A DNA stretch of 53,681 nucleotides from Thiotrichaceae bacterium (GCA_026991885.1 JALXAQ010000162.1:1-53681), one strand, 5' to 3'; counted from the stretch's first letter, positions 24,934-34,620 are shown. A program made the numbers and translations. Notes: generated by a model not told the origin, from the sequence alone.

Positions 24934-26658
24934 ATGAAACCGATACCTTATGGCGTATCAAGCTACAAAAAAATTCGTGAAAAGGATTCTTACTATGTGG
25001 ATAAAACCCAGTACATTCCAAAAATTGAAGCCGCTGGTGACTTTCTCTTTTTAATTCGTCCCAGACGATTTGGCAAATCGTCGCTATTGACGATGCTAGA
25101 ATGTTACTATGACATTGCGCGATCAGAGGAATTTGAGGCCCTTTTTGCTGGTACCTATATTCATGAGCACCCAACACCGGAAAAAAATGCCCATCTCATT
25201 CTGAAATTCAACTTTTCTAAAGTCAGTTCTGACATTGATAAGATTGAAGCCTCGTTTCAAGAATATACAGACTCTTGTTTATTTTTATTTTGTGAAAAAT
25301 ACCGTCATTTGTTCGAGGATAGGTATATTTCAATGATGGAAACGAAGAAAACCCCACATAGCAAGTTGAACTTTCTTTTAAGTTATATTGGGACAAAAGG
25401 GTTAAAAGTCTATGTCCTGATTGATGAGTACGACAATTTCACCAACACCATTTTGTCTACAGCAGGGCAAGGTCACTATCACAAGTTAACGCATGGTGCT
25501 GGCTTTTTTCGATTTTTCTTTAGTGTGTTAAAGGGAGGCGTTGACGAAGTTGACGCTGGCATTAGCCGTATGTTCATTACAGGTGTCTCACCCGTGACAA
25601 TGGATGATGTCACCAGTGGTTTTAATATTGGTCGCAATATTAGCTTGCTGCCAAGTTTCAATGATATTTTGGGATTGAGCGAACCGAATGTCATTGAAAT
25701 GTTTGAATATTATCGGGATAATGGCTGCTCCTTACCGAATTTGAATGAAACGCTCCCTTTGATGAAAGTGTGGTATGGTAATTACCGTTTTTCAAAAAGT
25801 GCCGTTCGTTCCCAGTTTAATACTGATATGGTGCTTTACTTTCTTCAAAACCTCATGGAATTGGGAACGATTCCCGAAGAGATGATTGATCCCAATGTCA
25901 AAGTGGATTATGAAAAACTGCGTCATTTGGTCGTGCTTGATAGAAAATTGAATGGTAACTTCAGTCGCCTCAGATCGATTCTCGAAACGGGGGGAATTAG
26001 TGCCGAGATTGCCCCGAGTTTTCCGGTAGAAGATTTAACAAAACCCAAAAATTTCATTTCTTTATTATATTACTTTGGTTTGTTAAGCTACCAAAGTGAA
26101 GATGAACTCATTATCCCCAATCGTACTGTGCAAAACTTGATGTACGGTTATCTCCGTGATGGATATGAGGATGTGGATGTCTTCAGTATTGATTTGTGGC
26201 AGTTTGCTAACTTGGTTCGTCAGATGGCATACAAAGGAGAATGGCAACCCGTTTTTCAATTTTTAGCTCAAGAAGTGGAAAAGCAAACATCCATTCGAGA
26301 TTTTTTGAGCGGAGAAAAAGTCGTTCAAACCTTCCTGTTAACTTACCTGAATGTGACGGACTATTACATCACCTACACTGAGGCGGAGATGGGAAAAGGC
26401 TTTGTCGATTTATACTTAGAACCGTTTGTGGCCAAATATGACAAAGTTAAATATGCCTATTTGATTGAACTCAAATATATCACGCGCAGCGAATTTACCA
26501 AAGAATTGTTACAAGACAAAATTAAGGAGGCCAAAAACCAATTGCAGCAATATGCCTCCGATCCGCAAGTGATAAAAGGAAATAGGGGGAGGAATTTGAA
26601 ATTAGTGATCTTGATATTTAGTGGTTGGGAATTGGTTCATAGTGAAGTTGTCCCATAA
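24934..26658 (+). CDS. AAA-ATPase-like protein with PD-(D/E)XK nuclease domain
   Basis: The 574-aa protein matches the large family with an AAA-ATPase-like N-terminus and a PDDEXK_9-type C-terminus. It opens with IPYGVSSYKKIREKDSYYVDKT, has a Walker A-like RPRRFGKSSLLTML, a Walker B-like VYVLIDEYDNF, and near the C-terminus the nuclease core GFVDLYLEPF...YLIELKY, giving D and E-x-K. The family is often multicopy in Bacteroidetes and large sulfur bacteria, with unproven roles in mobile-element or phage biology. AGAGGAG lies upstream of the ATG. Confidence 0.85.
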   Translation: MKPIPYGVSSYKKIREKDSYYVDKTQYIPKIEAAGDFLFLIRPRRFGKSSLLTMLECYYDIARSEEFEALFAGTYIHEHPTPEKNAHLILKFNFSKVSSDIDKIEASFQEYTDSCLFLFCEKYRHLFEDRYISMMETKKTPHSKLNFLLSYIGTKGLKVYVLIDEYDNFTNTILSTAGQGHYHKLTHGAGFFRFFFSVLKGGVDEVDAGISRMFITGVSPVTMDDVTSGFNIGRNISLLPSFNDILGLSEPNVIEMFEYYRDNGCSLPNLNETLPLMKVWYGNYRFSKSAVRSQFNTDMVLYFLQNLMELGTIPEEMIDPNVKVDYEKLRHLVVLDRKLNGNFSRLRSILETGGISAEIAPSFPVEDLTKPKNFISLLYYFGLLSYQSEDELIIPNRTVQNLMYGYLRDGYEDVDVFSIDLWQFANLVRQMAYKGEWQPVFQFLAQEVEKQTSIRDFLSGEKVVQTFLLTYLNVTDYYITYTEAEMGKGFVDLYLEPFVAKYDKVKYAYLIELKYITRSEFTKELLQDKIKEAKNQLQQYASDPQVIKGNRGRNLKLVILIFSGWELVHSEVVP

Positions 26659-26688
26659 TCCAACCAAAACAGGCTATTTGAAATTTTT

Positions 26689-26931
26689 CTAGTACAGGAG
26701 GGCGGAAGTCTCCATACCACTTAAACCCCTTGAATCGCTGATTTACTTCGTTACTTCGTTTGACGGATTACACGGATTACGCTGATTTAAAGTCAAAGTC
26801 AAAGTCAAAGTCAAAAGATCAAAAGACTAATGAGTGTTTTCAGGTTTTTAATCCGTGTCATCCGTGTAATCCGTAAAATCAGCGATTCAAGGTTTTTTAG
26901 TGGCCTGAAGATTTCCGCCCTCCCGCACTAC
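26689..26931. repeat. 243-bp fold-back element
   Basis: Imperfect inverted arms of about 55 bp end in GGAGGGCGGAAGTCT (26697-26711) and AGATTTCCGCCCTCC (26909-26923), then continue through CCTTGAATCGCTGATTT and its complement. The interior holds AGTCAA tandem hexamers (about 26791-26813) and CGGATTACACGGATTACGC words related to the 737-926 array. It fills most of the 310-bp gap between the nuclease-like gene and the convergent amt gene. No transposase is present. Confidence 0.8.
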
Positions 26932-26935
26932 TTGC

Positions 26936-26954
26936 CCCGACGCTCTGCGTCGGG
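26936..26954. repeat. Hairpin CCCGACGC-TCT-GCGTCGGG
   Basis: A perfect 8-bp GC-rich stem with a 3-base loop ends 15 bases after the stop of the leftward amt gene. It could terminate or stabilise that transcript but no U-run follows on the minus strand. It is related in core to the REP-like elements at 4173 and 30641. Confidence 0.6.
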
Positions 26955-26968
26955 TTCTGAAAACGCCG

Positions 26969-28267
26969 CTAAATAATATAACCCCGTTCTTCATGAAGAG
27001 CAATATCCAAACCTTCAATCTCTTCCTCTTTAGTGACGCGCAAGCCAATAATGACATCCACTACTTTGAGGATAACAAAGGTAAGAACGGCTGTGTAAAC
27101 GATAGTTGAAATCACACCCACAAATTGAATACCCAATTGTTCACCTATACTGGAAACGCCCTCTGCAAAACCTTGACCACTGAAAATACCAAGTTCAGTC
27201 GAAGCGAAAATCCCCGCCAACAAGGTCCCCAATATGCCCCCCACTCCATGTACCGGAAAGACATCTAAAGAATCATCTATCTTGAGCACACGTTTGAGAA
27301 AGCTAGTCGCGCTGAAACAAACGAGCCCGGCTGTAAAACCAATAATCAATGCGCCTGCGGGACCAACAAAACCCGAAGCGGGCGTAATCGTGCCTAATCC
27401 GGCTACCATGCCGGTGACTATGCCCAATACACTCGGCTTGCCGTATCTGACCCATTCTGCAATCATCCAAGCCATCGCGCCAGCAGAGGCTGATATATGT
27501 GTGACCATCATCGCCATACCAGCGTCGCCATTCGCTGCGAGGGCACTACCTGCGTTGAAACCAAACCAACCCACCCAGAGCATACCTGCCCCAGCCACTG
27601 TGATGGTTAAATTATGGGGCGGCATAGCCGTCTGTGGAAAACCATGACGCTTACCCATCATAACAGCCGCTACCAAAGCCGCTACGCCCGCCGTAATATG
27701 CACAACCGTGCCACCTGCGAAATCTAGCAAACCCATTTGTTGAAGCCAGCCACCGCCCCATACCCAATGGGTGACGGGCGCATAAACTAATGTGACCCAA
27801 ATGGCACTGAAAAGCAACATGGCAGAAAATTTCATACGCTCGGCAAAAGCGCCCACGATCAGTGCTGGGGTAATGATGGCAAAAGTCAGTTGAAACATAG
27901 AAAAAACGGTTTCTGGAATGTCCCCTGTCATGGAATTCTCACCGACACCTGCCATGAAAGCTTTACTTAAATCACCAAACCAATCGTTACCTTCCCCAAA
28001 AGCAAAACTGTAGGCATACATAACCCACAAAATGGATACCATACAAGTGATAGCAAAGCATTGCATCAAAACGGACAAGACATTTTTGCTGCGTACAATA
28101 CCCGCATAAAAAAAGGAGAGCCCCGGAATGGTCATAAACAAAACCAGTGCCGTTGCTGTCAATATCCAAGCCGTGTTTCCGCTACTCAATGTCTCTTGAG
28201 CAAAAGTCACAGAAGGCAATGCCGCGATAAATAGAATCAGTAAGCCTTTCAATTGAAATTTTGTCAT
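26969..28267 (-). CDS. amt: Ammonium transporter Amt (copy 1)
   Basis: The 432-aa protein is an Amt/Rh ammonium channel with a cleavable signal-like N-terminus (LLILFIAALPSVTFA) and 11 predicted membrane helices. The conserved pore residues are visible: ATHWVWGGGW-type segment (VTHWVWGGGWL), DFAGGTVVHITAG with the first pore His, and FPVHGVGGILGTLL with the second. The start is set at ATG 28267 by comparison with its paralogue; a GTG five codons upstream is possible. It lies 20 bp after glnK copy 1 and forms the last gene of a glnK-amt-glnK-amt operon. Confidence 0.92.
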   Translation of the reverse strand: MTKFQLKGLLILFIAALPSVTFAQETLSSGNTAWILTATALVLFMTIPGLSFFYAGIVRSKNVLSVLMQCFAITCMVSILWVMYAYSFAFGEGNDWFGDLSKAFMAGVGENSMTGDIPETVFSMFQLTFAIITPALIVGAFAERMKFSAMLLFSAIWVTLVYAPVTHWVWGGGWLQQMGLLDFAGGTVVHITAGVAALVAAVMMGKRHGFPQTAMPPHNLTITVAGAGMLWVGWFGFNAGSALAANGDAGMAMMVTHISASAGAMAWMIAEWVRYGKPSVLGIVTGMVAGLGTITPASGFVGPAGALIIGFTAGLVCFSATSFLKRVLKIDDSLDVFPVHGVGGILGTLLAGIFASTELGIFSGQGFAEGVSSIGEQLGIQFVGVISTIVYTAVLTFVILKVVDVIIGLRVTKEEEIEGLDIALHEERGYII

Positions 28268-28287
28268 ATATCGCTTTTTCACCTCAA

Positions 28288-28677
<390 letters not shown>

Positions 28678-28686
28678 CTTTTAAAC

Positions 28687-29988
28687 TTAGATAATATAAC
28701 CACGTTCTTCGTGAAGTGCAATATCCAAGCCTTCAGTTTCTTGCTCTTCATTAACACGTAGTCCAATGACTATATCTATTACCTTGAGGATGATAAAGCT
28801 CATAATCGTGGTAAAGATGATGGTGGCAACGACACCAATGAGTTGAGCCACCACTTGAGCGGCCATTGTAGTATTAGCTTCAGCAAAACCGGTGCCTCCC
28901 AAACTGGTGGCGGCAAAAACACCCGTTAAAATCGCCCCGATAATGCCGCCTACGGCATGTACACCAAAGACATCTAAGGAATCATCATAGCCGAAAAGAC
29001 GTTTTAACTTAGTGGCGGCAAAGAAACAACCAATACCGGATGCTGCACCAATTGCCAATGCCCCCATCGGACCAACATATCCAGATGCCGGCGTAATGGC
29101 AACCAAACCAGCAACAGCACCAGAAGCAATACCGAGTACGCTGGGCTTGCTGTGTGATACCCATTCACTGAACATCCACGCCAGTGCGGCGGCGGCAGTC
29201 GCAATTTGAGTCACAGCCATTGCCATACCAGCGGTGCCATCTGCGGCTAATTCGCTACCCGCATTAAAACCAAACCAGCCAACCCAGAGCATGGATGCAC
29301 CGATAATGGTATAAGTCAAATTGTGCGGCGGCATCGCCACTCGTGGATAACCTTTACGTTTGCCCAACATCAGCGCGGCGACTAAGCCTGCAACACCCGC
29401 ATTGATATGTACCACTGTGCCACCAGCAAAATCCAGCACGCCATAATCACCGAGCCATCCGCCGCCCCAAACCCAGTGACAAATGGGGGCATAGACAAAT
29501 GTTGCCCAGAGTGCCATAAATATCAGCATGGCTGAAAATTTCATGCGTTCTGCAAACGCGCCCACAATCAGTGCTGGCGTAATGATCACAAAGGTCATCT
29601 GGAAAGTCATAAAGACCGTTTCAGGAATGGTCCCACTGAGGCTGTCCACGCCTACGCCAGCGAGAAAGGCTTTGTCCAAGCCCCCTACAAAGCTATTTAT
29701 GCTGCCGCCATCAGTAAAGGCGAGACTATAGAGATATAAGACCCAAAGCACCGTCATCAGTGACGTGATGGCAAAGCATTGCATTAATACTGATAATACA
29801 TTTTTGCTACGCACCATACCCGCGTAGAATAATGAAAGGCCAGGGATAGTCATAAATAACACCAATGCCGTTGCTGTCAACATCCAAGCGGTGTCTCCCG
29901 CCGACAGTTCATCAGCAAAAGCCAGAGAAGGCAGTGCAGCGAAAAGCATTATCAGTAAAGCTTTCAAAGTATATTTTTGTTTTGTCAT
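28687..29988 (-). CDS. amt: Ammonium transporter Amt (copy 2)
   Basis: The 433-aa Amt channel has the same layout as copy 1: signal-like LLIMLFAALPSLAFA, pore motifs CHWVWGGGWLGDY, DFAGGTVVHINAG and FGVHAVGGIIGAIL. The C-terminal tail GLRVNEEQETEGLDIALHEERGY is the GlnK-binding region shared by both copies. ATG 29988 is chosen because AAGGAG lies 10 bases before it; the frame also stays open through glnK copy 2. It differs from copy 1 throughout the periplasmic loops and several helices. Confidence 0.92.
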   Translation of the reverse strand: MTKQKYTLKALLIMLFAALPSLAFADELSAGDTAWMLTATALVLFMTIPGLSLFYAGMVRSKNVLSVLMQCFAITSLMTVLWVLYLYSLAFTDGGSINSFVGGLDKAFLAGVGVDSLSGTIPETVFMTFQMTFVIITPALIVGAFAERMKFSAMLIFMALWATFVYAPICHWVWGGGWLGDYGVLDFAGGTVVHINAGVAGLVAALMLGKRKGYPRVAMPPHNLTYTIIGASMLWVGWFGFNAGSELAADGTAGMAMAVTQIATAAAALAWMFSEWVSHSKPSVLGIASGAVAGLVAITPASGYVGPMGALAIGAASGIGCFFAATKLKRLFGYDDSLDVFGVHAVGGIIGAILTGVFAATSLGGTGFAEANTTMAAQVVAQLIGVVATIIFTTIMSFIILKVIDIVIGLRVNEEQETEGLDIALHEERGYII

Positions 29989-30001
29989 ACTCTTTTTCTC
30001 C

Positions 30002-30343
<342 letters not shown>

Positions 30344-30373
30344 TCAATGTTTCCTTTATTTGATAATATTTCT

Positions 30374-30446
30374 GGAGTCCAAAATTTATTTTGGACGGAC
30401 GCATTTTTAATTAAACTAGACTCGTCCAAAATAAATTTTGGACTCC
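30374..30446. repeat. Pair of inverted GGAGTCC palindromes in the glnK leader
   Basis: Two copies of the palindrome (30374-30396 and 30424-30446), each itself a hairpin, face each other across 27 bases. They carry AAAATTTATTTTGG cores instead of AAGATTTATCTTGG, with compensating changes that keep the pairing. They lie in the predicted 5' leader between the sigma-54 promoter and glnK copy 2. Confidence 0.8.
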
Positions 30447-30501
30447 TAAATAAGGCAAGGTACGCTTTAACATTTTCTCAGCAAGGCGTACAGGGCAGTT
30501 T

Positions 30502-30517
30502 TGCAAAAAGTAGGCCA
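30502..30517 (-). promoter_or_regulatory. Probable sigma-54 promoter of the glnK-amt operon
   Basis: On the minus strand TGGCCTACTTTTTGCA matches the sigma-54 consensus TGGC-N7-TTGCA exactly in its conserved bases and spacing (GG at -24, GC at -12). It points at glnK copy 2, with a leader of about 150 bases. Sigma-54 control through NtrC is the rule for glnK-amt in proteobacteria. I found no clear NtrC site upstream. Confidence 0.7.
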
Positions 30518-30640
30518 TTTTGATAAAGTATATGAAAATATTAGTATAAATTAAATTGTGAGTATCGTTTTTGTGTTAGAAAAAAAATAATTTGTCAGGT
30601 TTGCTACAATGCGGCTTGAGAGAGCAATTGTCAGCAGGAC

Positions 30641-30690
30641 GCGGAGCGTCCAAGCAGGCATTCCCACGCAGAGCGTGGGAACGAGAAACA
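30641..30690. repeat. REP-like hairpins GACGCGGAGCGTC and CCCACGCAGAGCGTGGG
   Basis: This element has the same pair of palindromes and linker as 4173-4255 (AGGCATTCCCACGCAGAGCG, then TGGGAACGAGAA). It lies upstream of the divergent glnK operon and the tRNA-Ser promoter. Confidence 0.75.
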
Positions 30691-30720
30691 AATTAGATAG
30701 CAGGTTGAGAAAAATTACGC

Positions 30721-30749
30721 TAGACATAGCACCTACTTTTTGTTAGAAT
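30721..30749 (+). promoter_or_regulatory. Probable sigma-70 promoter for tRNA-Ser and 4.5S RNA
   Basis: TAGACA (30721-30726) and TAGAAT (30744-30749) are separated by 17 bases, followed by a GC-rich stretch near the expected start site, 20 bases before the mature tRNA. Inference from consensus only. Confidence 0.5.
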
Positions 30750-30768
30750 GCCGTCCATCATTGCAGAT

Positions 30769-30860
30769 GGAGAGGTGTCCGAGTGGTCGAAGGAGCACGA
30801 TTGGAAATCGTGTGTGCGCTTACAGGCGTACCGAGGGTTCGAATCCCTCTCTCTCCGCCA
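30769..30860 (+). tRNA. tRNA-Ser(GGA)
   Basis: A 92-nt class II tRNA with a long variable arm (TGTGCGCTTACAGGCGTACC region). The acceptor stem is GGAGAGG/TCTCTCC, the anticodon stem CACGA/TCGTG has loop TTGGAAA with anticodon GGA at 30803-30805, and CCA is encoded at 30858-30860. The 4.5S RNA gene follows 16 bases later. Confidence 0.96.
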
Positions 30861-30876
30861 AATCAAATCAAATAAT

Positions 30877-30991
30877 GGTGGTCAGTGTCGGTCCCCTCGC
30901 AACACGAAGCTGTGAACCCCGTCAGGTCCGGAAGGAAGCAGCGGCAGCAGCGGATGTGTGTGCCGGGGTGTGGCTGGCGCGGGCTGCCACC
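30877..30991 (+). ncRNA. ffs: Signal recognition particle 4.5S RNA
   Basis: About 115 nt. The conserved apical SRP domain is intact (GTCAGGTCCGGAAGGAAGCA, then CAGC), and ends GGTGG and CCACC pair to close a long single hairpin, as in the E. coli RNA. It binds Ffh for co-translational membrane targeting. It lies between tRNA-Ser and an oxidoreductase gene whose start codon is only about 10 bases past its 3' end. Confidence 0.95.
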
Positions 30992-31001
30992 CTTTCACCA
31001 A

Positions 31002-32210
31002 ATGTCCCAAACAATACAAGCAATTCAGGTTGATATCACCATTATTGGTGGTGGTATTGCCGGCTTATGGCTACTTAATCGCCTCCGCAATTTGGGCTAT
31101 AACGCCATTTTATTTGAGCAAAAGGCTTTGGGCGGTGCTCAAACTCTCGCCTCTCAGGGTATGATACATGGGGGCATGAAGTACACTTTAGGCGGCGTAC
31201 TCCCCAATATTACTGAAACCATTACCCAGATGCCTAAGCATTGGCGATCCTGTCTAGCGGGACAAGGTGATGTGGATTTAAGCCGTGCCCAAATTCTCTC
31301 CGATCACGTTTATTTATGGTCAACAGCGAGTTTAGGCTCAAAGCTCACGACTTTTTTTGCCAGCCGCGCTATTCGTGGGCGCATCAATGCGGTTGCCAAA
31401 GATAAAATCCCGCCCGTTTTTCAGAATAAAGCCTTTAATGGCAAACTTTATCGTTTACAGGAAATTGTCGTTGATGTCCCATCTGTTGTCAGTGCTTTAG
31501 CTGAAAATTATCGTGAGGCGATTTTTAAAATAGATTGGCAGCACGCCAGTTTTGTCAAAACGAATGAGGTTGAGGCTTTACAAATTCAGCATAATGGTCA
31601 ATTATTGAGTATTCAATCACAGCGTTTTATTTTCGCGGCTGGCGAGGGTAATGAAAATTTATTACAACAATTGTCCATCACTCAACCAAAAATGCAGCGC
31701 CGCCCATTACATCAAGTATGGGTTAAACATGATTATCCTCATCCACTTTATGCACATTGCATTGCCACAAGTTCTAGCCCACGATTAACGGTCTCTAGCC
31801 ATCCGACGCCCGATGGTAAATGGATTTGGTATTTGGGTGGCGGGCTTGCGACCAAAGGTGTTGATCAAACGGAGTCAGAATTGATCGCGAGGGCAAAAGA
31901 GGAAATGAAGGCATTATTTTCTTGGATTGATTTTAGTCAGGCGCAATGGGGTTGTCTTCGCATCAATCGGGCTGAGCCTAAACAAGGTGATTTTATGTTG
32001 CCAGATAGTGCTTATGCGAAATCGTGTGGTCATGTGATTGTGGCTTGGCCGACAAAATTGACGCTATCGCCTGATTTGGCAAATAAAGTCATAGAATTGT
32101 TGCGACAAGAGCAGATTAGTCCTAAGTATCCTGGATTAAATAGTTTGTTAGCTGCGTTGCCTCGTCCAGAGGTGGCTCAAGCGTTTTTTGAGTTAATAGA
32201 CAATTCATGA
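31002..32210 (+). CDS. FAD-dependent oxidoreductase, glycerol-3-phosphate dehydrogenase-like
   Basis: The 402-aa DAO-superfamily flavoprotein has a Rossmann motif ITIIGGGIAGLWLLNRL and the FAD-binding loop TLASQGMIHGGMKYTLGG, the pattern of GlpA/GlpD-type enzymes. The C-terminal half (WYLGGGLATKGV, GCLRINRAEPKQ) is less typical, so the substrate is uncertain. ATG 31002 is chosen because the frame further upstream lies inside 4.5S RNA. It has no clear Shine-Dalgarno. It ends one base before the aldo/keto reductase gene. Confidence 0.75.
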   Translation: MSQTIQAIQVDITIIGGGIAGLWLLNRLRNLGYNAILFEQKALGGAQTLASQGMIHGGMKYTLGGVLPNITETITQMPKHWRSCLAGQGDVDLSRAQILSDHVYLWSTASLGSKLTTFFASRAIRGRINAVAKDKIPPVFQNKAFNGKLYRLQEIVVDVPSVVSALAENYREAIFKIDWQHASFVKTNEVEALQIQHNGQLLSIQSQRFIFAAGEGNENLLQQLSITQPKMQRRPLHQVWVKHDYPHPLYAHCIATSSSPRLTVSSHPTPDGKWIWYLGGGLATKGVDQTESELIARAKEEMKALFSWIDFSQAQWGCLRINRAEPKQGDFMLPDSAYAKSCGHVIVAWPTKLTLSPDLANKVIELLRQEQISPKYPGLNSLLAALPRPEVAQAFFELIDNS

Positions 32211-32211
32211 A

Positions 32212-32982
32212 ATGAAAAAAATTCCTATTGCACAAACTGGAGTCGCTGTCACCCCCATTGGTTTAGGTACCGTCAAATTGGGGAGAAATCAAGGCGTTAA
32301 ATATCCAACGCCTTTTGAAATTCCTGATGATAAGGCAGCGGCTAATCTGATTGCTCATGCTAAAGCACTGGGTATCAATCTCATTGATACTGCCCCGGCT
32401 TATGGCAGCAGTGAAGAGCGTCTTGGCAAACTTCTTAAAGAACAGCGTCATGATTGGGTGATTTGTAGCAAAGTGGGCGAAGAATTTGAAAATGGAAAAT
32501 CCTCTTTTAATTTTACGCCTGAATTTGTCCGACAAAGTTGCCATCGAAGTTTACAGCGTTTAAAAACCGATTATATTGATATAATGTTGGTTCACTCGGA
32601 TGGTAATGATACCCATATAATAAATCATTATGGTATTTTGGATGTGTTGGCAGAACTCAAAAAACAGGGATTGATTCGCGCTGTTGGGATGTCTACAAAA
32701 ACCAAAGCCGGTGGGCTACTCGCCGCTGAAAAATCAGACGTAGTGATGGTGACTCACAATCTTCAATATAAAGAAGATGAACCCATTATTGATTATTGTG
32801 CGGCTCATGATAAAGGTGTGTTGATAAAAAAGGCTTTGGGTAGTGGACATTTTTGCCACAATCCCATACAAGATAACATAGATTTTATTTTTTCTAAAAA
32901 GGGAGTGACGAGTATTATTGTTGGCACGATTAATCCGCAACATTTAGAAGAAAATGTGTCTGCTATCCCTCCTATTTTTTAA
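32212..32982 (+). CDS. Aldo/keto reductase
   Basis: The 256-aa TIM-barrel oxidoreductase has the catalytic tetrad in place: D and Y in LIDTAPAYGSSEERLG, K in VICSKVGEE and H in IMLVHSDG. The C-terminal NADPH-binding part ends ITSIIVGTINPQHLEENV-like (TSIIVGTINPQHL). It is shorter than the usual 300-330 residues. The gene starts one base after the FAD oxidoreductase stop, so the two are co-translated and may act on one carbonyl/alcohol substrate. Substrate unknown. Confidence 0.85.
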   Translation: MKKIPIAQTGVAVTPIGLGTVKLGRNQGVKYPTPFEIPDDKAAANLIAHAKALGINLIDTAPAYGSSEERLGKLLKEQRHDWVICSKVGEEFENGKSSFNFTPEFVRQSCHRSLQRLKTDYIDIMLVHSDGNDTHIINHYGILDVLAELKKQGLIRAVGMSTKTKAGGLLAAEKSDVVMVTHNLQYKEDEPIIDYCAAHDKGVLIKKALGSGHFCHNPIQDNIDFIFSKKGVTSIIVGTINPQHLEENVSAIPPIF

Positions 32983-33009
32983 CCTTGATGAAATTAAATT
33001 AGTAACAAC

Positions 33010-34545
33010 ATGGCTTATCAAGTCCTAGCCCGCAAATGGCGACCCCATAATTTTCCAGAAATGGTAGGGCAAGCCCATGTTTTGCGAGCCTTAACAAATG
33101 CACTAGAAAATGATCGTCTCCATCATGCCTATCTATTCACTGGCACACGCGGGGTAGGCAAAACCACGATTGCCCGAATTTTGGCAAAATCGCTCAACTG
33201 TGAAAAGGGCGTGAGTGCCTACCCTTGTGGACAATGTACGGCTTGTTGTGAAATTGATGAAGGACGGTTTGTCGATTTAATTGAAGTCGATGCCGCTTCG
33301 CGTACCAAAGTTGAGGATACCCGTGATTTATTAGATAATGTACAATATGCGCCAACACGGGGACGTTATAAAGTTTACCTCATTGATGAGGTACATATGC
33401 TATCAAACCATAGTTTTAATGCTTTATTGAAAACATTGGAAGAGCCGCCCCCGCATGTTAAATTTTTGCTCGCGACGACTGATCCACAGAAATTACCCCC
33501 AACAATTTTATCGCGTTGTTTACAATTTAATCTTAAACGCTTACCACTTGAACAAATTATCCAACATCTGACAAAAATTCTTGACGATGAAGGTATTCAC
33601 TATGAAACCCAAGCATTACGCTTATTGGCACAAGCAGCGGATGGGAGTTTACGGGATGCCTTAAGTTTGTTAGAGCAAGCCATTGCTTATGGAGCGGGCA
33701 AATTGTCAAGTGAAGACGTGGGCAGCATGTTGGGCAACCTTGATCAGAATGTTGTGCTAGAATTAATTAAGGGGCTCGCAACAAATGATGCCCCTGGGCT
33801 GTTACAACAGATTAGCCAATTGGCGGAGCAAAATCCCGATTTTGTCACCGTTTTAGGCGATATGCTTTCTTTATTACAACAGATTGCTTTGGCACAAGTT
33901 GTACCCGCCACTGTTGACGCGCTCGATGGCGAGGCGATTTTGCAGCTTGCTAAACAGTTATCACCAGAAGATGTGCAATTATTCTATCAAATCGCATTAT
34001 TAGGGCGGCGCGATTTACCGTTGGCACCAGAGCCGCGTGGTGGCTTTGAAATGCTCATGCTGCGTATGTTAGCCTTTCGCCCCGACAACGCCGCACCTCA
34101 AAGATCAGCACCTACCTATGCGATTCCATCTCCGCCTGTATCGCCTCAAATCGCTGAGCCCCCGCCGACAAACAGTGGTCCTGATGACTGGAAAAGTATA
34201 GCAAACTCTTTAGAAGTCACTGGAATGGTAAAGCAACTCGCACTCAACTGCGAATTGAAACAACGTGATAGCAAGACTTGGCACTTCAGTTTAGCACCTA
34301 AACATAAAACCTTGTTACGCCCTGAGCGAACAAAGCAAATAGAAGAATTGTTGAAAAAACGGTATAGCGATTTGCAAAGTGTGCAGATCCGCGTCGAACA
34401 TCCTCAAACTGAAACGCCAGCTATTATTCAAGAGTCTCATCAAGAATATGCAGTCAAAGCGATTGATAATGATCCGTTTGTGATCTATATGAAAGAAAAG
34501 TGCCAAGCACAAATTCGTAATGTTCAGTTATCTGTATCGCCTTAA
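33010..34545 (+). CDS. dnaX: DNA polymerase III subunit gamma/tau
   Basis: The 511-aa clamp-loader ATPase opens with the highly conserved YQVLARKWRPHNFPEMVGQ. Walker A is GTRGVGKTT, the zinc motif is C-x8-CGQCTAC, Walker B is VYLIDEVHML, and sensor 1 lies in FLLATTDPQKLP. Domains I-III fill about residues 1-365. A Pro-rich linker (365-400) and a short C-terminal tau-like domain follow. The protein is shorter than E. coli tau (643). No classical A AAA AAG slippery site is seen at the end of domain III. Confidence 0.95.
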   Translation: MAYQVLARKWRPHNFPEMVGQAHVLRALTNALENDRLHHAYLFTGTRGVGKTTIARILAKSLNCEKGVSAYPCGQCTACCEIDEGRFVDLIEVDAASRTKVEDTRDLLDNVQYAPTRGRYKVYLIDEVHMLSNHSFNALLKTLEEPPPHVKFLLATTDPQKLPPTILSRCLQFNLKRLPLEQIIQHLTKILDDEGIHYETQALRLLAQAADGSLRDALSLLEQAIAYGAGKLSSEDVGSMLGNLDQNVVLELIKGLATNDAPGLLQQISQLAEQNPDFVTVLGDMLSLLQQIALAQVVPATVDALDGEAILQLAKQLSPEDVQLFYQIALLGRRDLPLAPEPRGGFEMLMLRMLAFRPDNAAPQRSAPTYAIPSPPVSPQIAEPPPTNSGPDDWKSIANSLEVTGMVKQLALNCELKQRDSKTWHFSLAPKHKTLLRPERTKQIEELLKKRYSDLQSVQIRVEHPQTETPAIIQESHQEYAVKAIDNDPFVIYMKEKCQAQIRNVQLSVSP

Positions 34546-34620
34546 AAAACTTTTTCAGAACAATTGAATTTCTAACTAACAGACTAAATGTAGTAGGATC
34601 GAAACCCACGCATATTTAGA

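Noticed and set aside
30740-31033. Open frames through tRNA-Ser and 4.5S RNA
   Set aside because: They translate stable RNA genes. The true protein start is ATG 31002.
34340-34365. dnaX programmed frameshift at TTGAAAAAACGG
   Set aside because: The A6 run is only about 65 codons from the end, not at the end of domain III, and has no clear hairpin. It is not like the E. coli A AAA AAG site.
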